64,000 bases of DNA, taken from contig JANSJX010000008.1 of the NCBI GenBank assembly GCA_026168455.1, positions 930,001 to 994,000 of the forward strand. The letters are read 5' to 3'. Under the pieces are notes generated by a model, which was not told the DNA's origin, searched no databases, and saw nothing but the letters and a program-made list of their open reading frames with translations. Positions 36,413-64,000 of this stretch are shown one piece after another. The stretch's first letter is position 1. Each line of letters opens with the position of its first letter. Source of the stretch: Theocolax elegans (taxonomy: Eukaryota > Arthropoda > Insecta > Hymenoptera > Cerocephalidae). Made by a program: the position numbers and the translations under genes.

Positions 36413-37624
36413 CCTGTTGTCTTTCGGTAATCTCCCTAAAATTCAATGTGATCCTTCCCTCATATTTATATAAGTCTAAGGTGTGTGTAGGTGTTATTTC
36501 TTTTTTGTGTGTATGTGCGGAACAATCACGTGTCGTGTGCACTACATCATCGATATATGCAATGTGTAACAGGGAAAAGTTGCGCTTCGACTGTTACGCT
36601 CGATAATTATAGTGAACTCTCTTATATTTATATATTTTTCTCTCTCTCTCTCTCTCGCTTTCTTTCTTTCTCTCTTTCTCGTTTCTTTTTCTCTTCGTTC
36701 ATCAATCCAGAAGGTTGTACAAAGATAATATACCTTACAGACTTAAAGACAATGACTATCATTTTTTTCTTCTTCTCGTATTAGGGTTACACACTTACTA
36801 CACGATACGCGTAAGAAAACTTTTCGAATTATTTCTTTCATATATAAACGAACGGGTTAAACGTAACGCACATATATATATATATATGTATATATATATG
36901 TATATCAATACAATTATATTTGGATATCGTATATAAAAATTTACGCACATCAATGTTTTTTTTTTCTTTTTGTATACGCTTCTATACGTTTTATTTCACA
37001 ACCACGTTTGAACTGGATGTACGATATAACAACTATATCCCGCTTATACAGTGACAATTAAAATTATAAATATGAGGACAAACGATACAAATGATGTGTA
37101 CATCTACACGCGGAGTTCACTGGTTAATCAGCTCGTAATAGCGAAGCGCACTTTTCCCATATTTTTCTTTTTTTTTTTTCTCTTTATTTCTACATATATT
37201 TATATTATATATATGCATATATGTATATATATAATACGCTACCCTTAACGCTTAACGTAGTTTACATATCACTTATTACGCATAGATCCTATATTTATAA
37301 TTATTTATGAATATATTCACTTTTCCCTTCATATTTTCTTTATTTATTTATTTATTTAGTTTTTTTTTTTTAATTCACGATACTTTATTTTTTTTTAATG
37401 AGTACAATATATAGGTTCTGTATAAAAGTCGTATGTACAAGGTGATCGTTTATTTTTTTTTTCTCTCTTTCTGTCTAACTCTCGCTTTCATCTTTCTCTC
37501 TCTTTTTTTTAAGTGTATTATAGTTTATAATTCCCATACTCGCTCGCCCATTTTTTTTGTCGGTAAGCGACACACATATATATATACATATATGTGTCAC
37601 CGAGCTTATGCCAGCCCCCCCGAC

Positions 37625-37660
<36 letters not shown>

Positions 37661-39086
37661 TACGTGATTTTTGGTTTTTTAATTATTTTTGTTAAACGTT
37701 ACAATATATTTACTTGTCGTATCCTTCTTTTACGCCACACTTACGCATTGTTACAGTATATTATATATCATATTTTATAGTATGCTTTTTTTTGTTTTTC
37801 TTCCACCTTTTCATTTATCAGCCCTCCTCCTCCCACCCTTCCCGTAACCCTTCCCTCCCGCCCCCCCCCCCCGACGTACAATCGATAATGGCAATGATGT
37901 CATTCCGCAATAACGTTAATAAATCTTACTAAAAGGATCAATAACAAAAACATCCCTTTGACTTATATATCTTATGCATCATTTACATTGTAATAATATT
38001 TCCTTATTTTTTTTTTCCTTTTCTTAACGTCTCTCTCGACCGCATAAAAATAAAAACGCAAATCCTACCAGAGGACGTGTTTATTTCGAATATCCATATA
38101 TTATTATATTTTTCATTCCCCCTACGCCCACCACGCCCCCGCCCCCCGTTTTTTCTCTTATCAACTTGTTTGGAAAGTCCTCTTCGCGCACACCGTACGA
38201 TCGCCGTATAACGAATCAGCGTACATCCTTTTCGAGACATAACGTTTTTCTTTTTCTTATTTTTCTTCACCGTTTCTTGTTTTTTTTTTTTTTTTTTGCT
38301 TTTCGTTTTGTTGGTATTATGTATAGAAATTCATTGTAACGCATCATAATAAAAAATATATTATAGAAGTTATATCATCTATTTAGAAACACGGCGATCG
38401 CTCGGCGTTTCGTTTGTTTGTTGGTTTCTTCTCCTTCTTTTTTTTTTTTACCACCCTCGTTTTTTTTTCTCTTTTAATTATATTCATTTGTTTATTTATA
38501 TAATATTTTATATACGAAAACGTAAAATGTGCGGAGGTTCGTCTCGCATCGAACGTCGCATCGATGCACACATTCGGCATATATGTATATGTGCACTTAT
38601 ATCTCCTCTTTCTCAAATCTTTGTGGAAATTCGAAGGGATTAAAATTTTCTTTTTTGCGATTACGTATGTATATATATATGTATATACACGCAATATATG
38701 ATGATAATCTAAAAAGATGATACTATGTATATATATAGTTGAGAATTTTTACATCTCAATGAATTTACTCTCAAGTATGTGTATGTGGGTGTGTGTTTTG
38801 TCGATATATTTTTCTTTCCTCTCTCTCTCTCTCTCGCTAAGCTTGTAAAAAAATCAATAATTTAAAAACGATAATGTAAATCGTAACGTATATAATAATG
38901 TAATAATTATATGTATATCCGATTTTATATTTCAAGCGTTCGATGAAGGATCCGCCCGCGTGGTATGTCATGTAAATATCGGTAAATCACGGTATTTATA
39001 CTCAAATATATTTACTTTTTAATATATTTATATAATATATATATGTATATATACATGCACATATATGCGTACACGTACATGAGCAT

Positions 39087-39135
<49 letters not shown>

Positions 39136-41243
39136 CATATACGTACATGTGCACATACATACATACATATTGATATATTTATGTATATCACAACGATAAA
39201 ATACTAGTTTGTTTTCAATCATCACTCGCGGTTTCTCCCCGTTACCGGCTTATTTTCTATCTATCTCGTCGCGTATTACACGTAGTTTCGCGAGAGTCCT
39301 ATATATTACTCCTATAACACGCTGTACTTATGCGTGTTTTTTTTTGTTCTTTTCTGCCCCCTTTCTTTAATAATCTTAGATACTTGAGCGAATATGTAAT
39401 GTGTGTGTATAACTATTATTCGTGTAAACGCGTTTTTGAAACCAATTTATCTCACCTTTGGCTCCCTCTGTTTCTTCGGCCCTCGTTTAAATTACGCCCG
39501 TCAGTTACCGACTGTAGGTAATACCGATGATCGACTGTCGCTCAGCAGAAAGATACTTTGTAATATGTATATAACGTTTGCTTCGTTTTACGACACGAGA
39601 GTTTTCGTCTATAGCAAGTGTATTTTTCTTCTTCTTCTTCTTTTTTTTTCGCATGTAGAAAGGCGGTAATTGAGACGCTTATTTTATATAGAGGACGAAG
39701 ATTTTCTTCATTCGGATTAAAAGATTAAAAAATGAGCGATACAATTTTCTGGATCTCTTATGTATAGATTTCGATATATAGGTGAAACAGTGGAATTATC
39801 GTAAATTGTAAAGAAAATAAATAATAAAATATACGAATACTTATAAGAAAATCTTCGTCCGAACAAGTGAAATCCGCTCAAAAGGAATAATAAAGAATAA
39901 TCTCCTCGTGAAAAGTGTCTATATATAATAAAAAGTAAACGATGATTTCTATAATGTATGTATGTATGTATATATACGATAATATTTTGAGCGAATTCCA
40001 CTTAATTCCACAAGTAAATTTCATTCGCGATCGTTTTCCTTTTGATCGATCTGATGAATATATCGCGTGTATCAGGGCTTTAAAGCTCGCGTGGCGTTGC
40101 GTCGCTGACAGACGGCGCGAGAGGATCGCGTGATGCGAATATACCTTCTCCTTTTACTCCTTTTGGATTTTGACAGAATTTTGAGATACCCTGACGTTTT
40201 GAGTTTGACGGGCGATTTGATTGAATGCGCCGTTTAATTTCAAAGTTTCCGATGAATATGACTGATCGTTACAACTTTTACCTATCGGACTCCGCGTTAT
40301 AATTGAATTTATGCAGTTATATATATAATTTTGATGTGTTTCATCAGTGTCTTGCGGGTTTTATATATATGTACTTTTAGTTTGATTAATTTATGCTTTG
40401 TGGATGATGTAGGTTACTTTTTTCCGAATGGTTGTACGCGCGTTTTAATTGACACGTTGGCCACTTAATTTGTATTTTGGAATTATCGATGTAACGATGA
40501 TTAATTTTTTGGCACCGCGGGTAAATGATTATGAAATTCCCGGTCAATGTCTATAATTTGTAGTTTTAGTATCTCTTGGCAAATGTGTACATTATTTTTT
40601 TATTTAATTCGACTTTATTAAAATGCGCAATTGTATAACGTGAAATGAAAATTTAAATGTAATATATGAGGTGTGAAAATTTGGATAAATTTTTAATATT
40701 GTTTATATATCGGTAAAAAGTGGTGCTACCGATGAAAACCCCACCTAAATTATGCTGATTAAGTGCTACACTGGATTTCGGGGGTGAAAGTTAAAAAATA
40801 AGAGAAAACACGAGTCTCGGGTATTCATGCAAATGCAACCCCCAACAGATCATTGTGAATTGCTAGACTCCGAAAACATCGAGATTACAGACGATTTATC
40901 GAAAATCCGGGTCGAAGATCAGGATTGAGAAACCAACGGGGTAAAGCAGCTTTTATACCTATATATGTATATATACCCTTTAAATAAAAAAAAAGGAAGT
41001 CGTACCGACGTTCGAATCCGTCACGAGCCACCAGCGTTAGTGTAACATTTTAATCCGCGATTAACCGCGACGTTATCGGGTGTGCCACAATTTTTGCTGG
41101 TAACGTCTTACGTGCACTTACTTTCCTTCTTTTTCTTTTACTACTTGGTAATATATATATATATATATACACATCGGAAAGCGTTTCTGGGCGTGTGCCT
41201 GGTCGATATATATATATACCGAACTTCGTCTTTTCTCTTTCTT

Positions 41244-41286
<43 letters not shown>

Positions 41287-43360
41287 CCAACCTTTTTTTC
41301 ACACAGTATTTTTTTTTTATTATTTCGCAGTCTTATACTACTTAAAGTTTTTGAACTTCCTTTTTTTGTCGCATTCTCTGTATCAACCCCTTTTGTTTCG
41401 CGTTCTCAGAGTTATATATGCACCTTTTACACCGCGTGAGTTAAAATTTTCGTTTCTCGTTTGTGCTATGTGTATATATAAGTACCAACTTTTATCGGCC
41501 TCTTCCCCCCCCCCCCCCCCCGTCATTTGTTTGATTTTTGCGGGCAGTATAACATTTTCGGACCGAGACTCAAATTTCGTTTAAAATTTCATTTCGTAAT
41601 TACTCCACGCATTGCTATTTCAAAGTTTATATTTTCGTTACGCAGTGGTGATGTGATTTTTGTTTTTTCATTAAAGTTCTTTTATCCAATCTTGTAGCTT
41701 TGTGTGCAATGTAAACGTATGCGTGTAAACCAGTTAATTTATTATTTTAATTTAATTTTTATTTTACCGTTGAAATTTCTTTCATTTTTTTTATACATAT
41801 ACTTTTCGTTTATTTCGGTTTCATTTGATCTCTTGTTTTTTATATGTCTTTATGTATGTATATATGTATTTTAGTTTCTGTGTTCTGTGGTTATTTTCGT
41901 TTTGTTTTTGTCTAGTTTTCTATTGATGCATTTCTCCTGGTTTTGTTTGCCTCTGCACAAGTTCCTTTCAGTTTTATACACTTTATTTCCCTTCCTCTGT
42001 TTCGCGTTTAGTCGGTTCTCTATAGAATTTATTAACTTTTTACGGACTGCAGGCGGGGATGCGTGTTTTCCTTTTTTAAATTATAAACGCGGAAGGAAAA
42101 TTAATTATTGTATGGTGAATAAATGTATATTATCGATATACAATATATAAATATATGTGCGTGTGTGTGCGTGTGTTCGATAGAAAAATTTAATTCGTAC
42201 TTTTTAAAAGTGAATTACGGAATAATCACTAAGAAATAGTGACGAGTCGGCCACAGTCAGAAAATAGCGAATAGTTATTCAATTAATCAATATTTACTTT
42301 TTTTTAACGGTGAGTATACATTCACTAATTTGGTGAGAGTGACCTAGTCACGTCACTATTTCATTTTTAGAGCGAGTATATAAATTACGTAACGAAATAG
42401 ATACATAAATTTCGAAATTATCTCTCGATTACCCTTATGCAGAAGACAAAAAAAAATAATCGTTTTGCGAAGAACTCGGAGAAAACAAAGTCGGGATATA
42501 TATATACATAACCAAGCGAAATTTGGATTTGAAACGAACGCTTGGTGAATGTTCAAGCTGCGCAAGCAAGAAAACTTGAAAATGCATATATATAGGTATG
42601 TAATGTAAAATTACGGTCTATAGTTGAATTTGAATGAAGATTTTCCTTGCCGACGCGTCACTTTTAAGGTAAAATTTATGATTCCCTCCCCCTAACCCCA
42701 TTCCTCTCTTTCCCTTATTCTCGATTTTCCTACAGGAAAGGATATTTCGTTACCGAGACGTTTCTAAGGAATTTGCATGCGCCCGGTTTGTTTTCACCAT
42801 TCAAAACACTGTCGGCCCTGCTGCAACTATACCTGAATTTTCGGATGCGGCTCGTTTTTTCCTTTTTGTATCGTCCAACACCGGATGTTCTTTCGCGATC
42901 TCCCTTTTATGTATATGTGTGCGGTGATAACCAAGTTTACATGTAGTGACTCAAAATTATTTAATAGTTTATACTCCGGGAAATTTTTGCTTTTAAGTAT
43001 ATAATAAAAAATAAAGATACGTCGTGCGATCTATCTTTTTTCGTTAACGGGACTGAGTGTATAATTATAACGAATGTTTTATAGACGTGAAGAATATAAT
43101 TTATAATTTAGTGTATACGCGTGTATGTATAGTTTCGGGTTAATAACACGATTTGAATAAATTTGTTCATTTCACTTTACTCGTTGGAAATTATTTTTAT
43201 TTTTTTTATTCGGATAATTTAGAAATTATGTATTATAGTTTATACTCGAAAGTTTGTATTATATCTGCAATTTTTATATACGACAACATAACAAAGTACT
43301 GTCAACGATTGTGTGTTTATTACATATAATATTACGTCGAAATGGGTTACGTTACGTGTT

Positions 43361-43427
<67 letters not shown>

Positions 43428-44516
43428 AACGATAGAGATTGAAGGATTTTATTTATATATATATTCTCACGCAGTAAAAAAGTTGATAAAAAATCTTTTC
43501 ACTTGTTTTACACGTAGGTAACGTTTTTACATATATTTTTCGACACTTTCAGATCATATTGCTTCAACGTAAATTTAGTGCAGTGTTTTTTTTTAAAAGT
43601 ATACAGATAAAGGTATATGATTCCAACGTACACATTTGAAATTGACGATTAAAATTCAACATTTTTGTTGACTGGATGTGATATCGATACACCGAATACG
43701 TGGGTGCACGTCAAAAAAATTAGTTTTTTTCACGCAGTTTCACCATTTTACAATATCCGTCTAACGTTTACACGCGCATCGCGCAACGATCTGAAAGGTC
43801 AAAAAAGTAATTTACACCACCGTCGTTATAGTTATGCAAAAATGGATTGCATCTACAGAAAATAAACAAAAAAAAATAACGAAACAAACAAATGGTTCGC
43901 GTATACGTCCCCTTCGCGCCGTCTGTCTGATTCTGTATACATCGCCATCATCCTCCGAACTCGATCGCGCACTTATATACTTTTTATTTTTCGTGTACGT
44001 TAAAAAGTCGGTGTAAAAACGCTCTGAAGCACTTAGGATCGTCGTTTATATTATTTTTAGTTTTCTTTCTTACTCTTTTTTTTTTATCAATTTTCTTATT
44101 TTTTTTGTTAAATACGTCGAACGTCCTCCGGGCCTATACATATATATATATATACGCGTTAAGAGTTCGCCTGTTTCCTCAAATCTACATCCTCAACATT
44201 TTGCGTCTGTATTCTTTCCTTTTTTTTGTTGTATTTATTTTATATTTCTTGTAATTTAAATCTGGGATTTACTTTGCGTTTTCCTTTTTTTTTTCTTCAC
44301 CGGTTTTCTCGCTTAATCTCGTTATGTATATATATATATATTACTTCATTTAGTTCATACGATTATACCGGTTTAACTTCTGCGCATCGCGTATAATCAT
44401 GTACATTAGTTAATAATTTTTAAACTCTCTGCGTTTATCCTCGACGAGCTTAGTTAACTATAGTGTGGCTAAATTGACGTTTCTTTTTTCTTTGATATAT
44501 AATATGTATATGTATA

Positions 44517-44559
<43 letters not shown>

Positions 44560-45352
44560 GTACGCATCACACACATGTATATATATATATAGTATACATA
44601 TATATATATGTGTATAACGAAGACGGCTCCTCTTCGATCTTCATCTCGAACATGTACGTGTGTCTTTTCCACTTTCGCTTACGAACTATAGAGATATTCC
44701 TTTGTTTTCTTTTTTTTGTTTCTAGATTTTTCACATGCGGCATGCACATTTGTGTATTTTTGTGTACGTGTATTTGTGTGTTGCGTTAACATTTCCTCTG
44801 TAATTGTTGTATTCTTGAACCCCCCTGCAACAGTTTCTATCTTTAACGGGCACCGATTGAACCGGCAATTATTATATATACATATATGTATATATATATA
44901 TGTGTGTGGGTGTGTGTATGTGTACATATACATATATCTTGCTTGTTTGTTTGTTTGTTTTCCTCTACTAATATCATTTTAGGCGGACATCCCGATGCAC
45001 TTATCAGTCTTTGGAATGCGCACTTCCTCGAGGGGGTGGAAGAAGCTGGCGAACAAAAAATTTCGGGCTACCGACCATATACATATATATGCATGTATAT
45101 ATATATATGTATATATATGCGGATGTGTGTTTTTTCTTTTTCCCTTTCGTGTCTCTCTCTCTCTCTCTCTCTCTCTGTCGCAACATATATATAGATATAT
45201 ATATATGTATGTATGTATGTATATATATATGTGCATATTATATTCCTCGTTCGCCGTCGTCGTTTGGCTGCTCGCGAATGTATAGTCTTCGTTTCTCGAG
45301 TTGTATGTGTGTGTGCTGGTCTCGCGTGGGAGAGCGGTCCGTGGAGCGACGT
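29908..45352 (-). other. Long transposon-free non-coding region; candidate extended Rdl 3'UTR
   Basis: The 15.4 kb directly downstream of the Rdl stop codon. By eye the plus strand is T-rich over most of it (A-rich if transcribed as Rdl mRNA), with an exception at about 34700-35500. It has many (TA)n tracts, (TTTG)n at about 36088-36116 and homopolymers (C runs at 37860 and 41507). CpG-richer islets lie at 32470-32600, 38100-38230 and 40020-40140. I found no MITE or LINE here, unlike the introns. No ORF looks coding. A long 3'UTR is an inference; insect neural genes are known to use very long 3'UTRs. The region may also hold unrecognised ncRNAs. Confidence 0.4.
43364..43422. repeat. (AT)n microsatellite, about 59 bp
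   Basis: An uninterrupted AT dinucleotide run, the longest of the many (TA)n tracts here. It can extrude as a cruciform. Confidence 0.95.
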
Positions 45353-62407
<17,055 letters not shown>

Positions 62408-63369
62408 GGGCTATTTCACGTCAAGTCTCGCGTCAAGTAGTACGATGAAAATTTTAAATCACTCTAAATTTTGTTAACAGACTGGAAATACCTTCCAGAC
62501 AATAGAAAAAAAATTTTAGGCGTTAAAAATAATTTGCCTGAGAGTTATTCCACCATGAAAAATGGAAATTTTTCAATTTTTTAGAAAAATTACTATTTTT
62601 AAAGCCATTTATCTCAAAATCTATTGATTTTTTTGAAAAAACATTAAAAACAACTTTTGTTCAAAATAATCTTTAGAACTTATCTACCTGGGTTACAATT
62701 CTTAATTTTAAAATCTCGAAGAGATAGAACGCCCAAAAATATTGAATATCAAAAAAAGGCGACCACGCCACAATCGATTTTGATCTAATACCGCTCAAAA
62801 GATCACATTTTTCGAGAGCTTTCGAATGACCGTAGTTAGATTATTGGCCAAGACCACCGATGAAAGTTATGCCTTAAAATACATGAAAATTAGTGATTTT
62901 ATGAGGTTTATGAGGCATATCTTACACCAGTGGTCTTGGCCAATAATCTAACCCAAGCCATTCGAAAGCTCTCGAAAAATGTGATCTTTTGAGCGGTGTT
63001 AGATCAAAATCGATTGTGGCGTGGTCGCCTTTATTTGATATTCAATATTTTTGAGCGTTCTATCTCTTCGAGATTTTAAAATTAAGAATTGTAACCCAGG
63101 TAGATAAGTTCTAAAGATTATTTTGAACAAAAGTTGTTTTTAATGTTTTTTCAAAAAAATCAATAGATTTTGAGATAAATGGCTTTAAAAATAGTAATTT
63201 TTCTAAAAAATTGAAAAATTTCCATTTTTCATGGTGGAATAACTCTCAGGCAAATTATTTTTAACGCCTAAATTTTTTTTTCTATTGTCTGGAAGGTATT
63301 TCCAGTCTGTTAACAAAATTTGGAGTGATTTAAAATTTTCATCGTACCACTTGACGTGAAATAGCCCAT
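62408..63369. mobile_element. Diverged member of the ...TATT(T/C)CACGT foldback family
   Basis: A 962-bp palindrome centred near 62889. Both ends read GGGCTATTTCACGTCAAGT and both abut (AT)n. The left arm has a small extra block (CTCGCGTCAAGT). Terminal and sub-terminal similarity (CACGTnAAGTnGTnCGATnAAAATTTTAAA pattern) links it to 12902-13896. Confidence 0.85.
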
Positions 63370-64000
63370 ATATATATATATATATATATATAGGTATAAA
63401 ATTTCCTCATTTGTTCATTCTCATTATGGGTAAGTCACCAGATATTCAAAATAATCGTTGTAAATTATATAATTTATTACAGCAATGTGCGACGAACTTA
63501 CACACGCCGAATAGCGAACGTGTAATAAGATCTAATTGAAAATCAAAATATTTCGTATATAGGAATGAAGAAGAAATGAACACGCGCATGTATGTATGTA
63601 TATATAAATATAAATGTAGAATAAATGAAGCAATAAAGTGAATACAACAAGGTAGAGGGAGTAATCAAGATAAGTGTATAAAGCTATGCAATCCCGTTGA
63701 CAAGAAGGCAATTATCATAATCAGAGTCCCTGGTATAATATCAATGAATTACTTCAATCTACGAGTGGAATCGCAGGGGCGCGAACGGCCTCGAATTAAG
63801 CCAAGTAAAGAGGCAACGCCGCTCCAAATGTTCCTCCCTCTCTCTCTCTCTCTCTCTCTCTCGAGGCGACTTTTATAAACTGCAGCCGACTAAAAGCACG
63901 AAATAAAAAGAACGTAAACGCTGACAACGTGGAACGCGCTAAAACGAAGAAAAATTTTAATCTCCCCGGGGGCGAAGTTTGTTGAAGAAAAGGAAACTAG
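63370..64000. other. Right window edge: GC-richer stretch, nothing identified
   Basis: From about 63680 the sequence becomes richer in GC and CpG, with (TC)n at 63839-63862 and TTTATAAACTGCAG near 63870. It looks promoter- or exon-like in composition, but no frame matches Rdl or another known protein. Confidence 0.3.

Noticed and set aside
40990..41036. B-box-like GACGTTCGAATCCGTC followed by a CCA, possible tRNA 3' half
   Set aside because: No A-box, D arm or anticodon arm lies upstream at the right distance; an isolated T-arm-like hairpin only.

Overview
The window is nuclear DNA of an insect, most likely a hymenopteran (wasp, ant, bee or sawfly). Three things point there: genes with GT-AG introns, an insect RDL-type GABA receptor and a chemosensory ionotropic receptor, and an AT-rich background full of (TA)n tracts that still keeps many CpGs. 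The order is inferred from overall character; no database search was possible. All three protein genes I can support lie on the minus strand, and more than 90% of the window is non-coding.

Layout. 1-6.2 kb is a transposon graveyard: a truncated 1.4-kb foldback element, a SINE-like unit, a G-quadruplex/hairpin tract, a Crypton-like tyrosine recombinase fragment, a LINE fragment nested in another repeat, and a palindromic element carrying two divergent tRNA-like units. 6.43-10.48 kb holds a three-exon divergent ionotropic receptor (632 aa). 10.5-20.5 kb has no recognisable coding sequence; it contains a foldback element (12.9-13.9 kb), a CpG- and GAGA-rich regulatory-looking island (15.24-15.83 kb) and a repeat copy at 17.2 kb. 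20.65-23.31 kb is a complete cytosolic Hsp90 gene (three coding exons, 720 aa, C-terminal MEEVD) with a TATA-like box and several heat-shock elements. A diverged copy of its last ~41 codons sits just past its stop codon. 23.9-45.35 kb is non-coding, with two back-to-back TTAA-flanked MITEs at 28.9-29.9 kb. 45.35-60.47 kb holds the last three coding exons of Rdl, separated by 6.7- and 7.9-kb introns full of MITEs; the 5' part of Rdl lies beyond the right edge. The last 3.5 kb is Rdl intron with another foldback.

Function. The genes are unrelated in pathway: a sensory receptor channel, a general chaperone and an inhibitory neurotransmitter receptor. The most unusual items are (i) foldback or MITE elements that carry tRNA-like Pol III units with terminators, (ii) the tandem duplicate of the Hsp90 tail, (iii) a 15-kb stretch downstream of Rdl with no transposon I can find and T-rich on the plus strand, consistent with a very long Rdl 3'UTR, and (iv) a promoter- or PRE-like island with a perfect nuclear-receptor palindrome. 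I found no complete, previously undescribed protein system.
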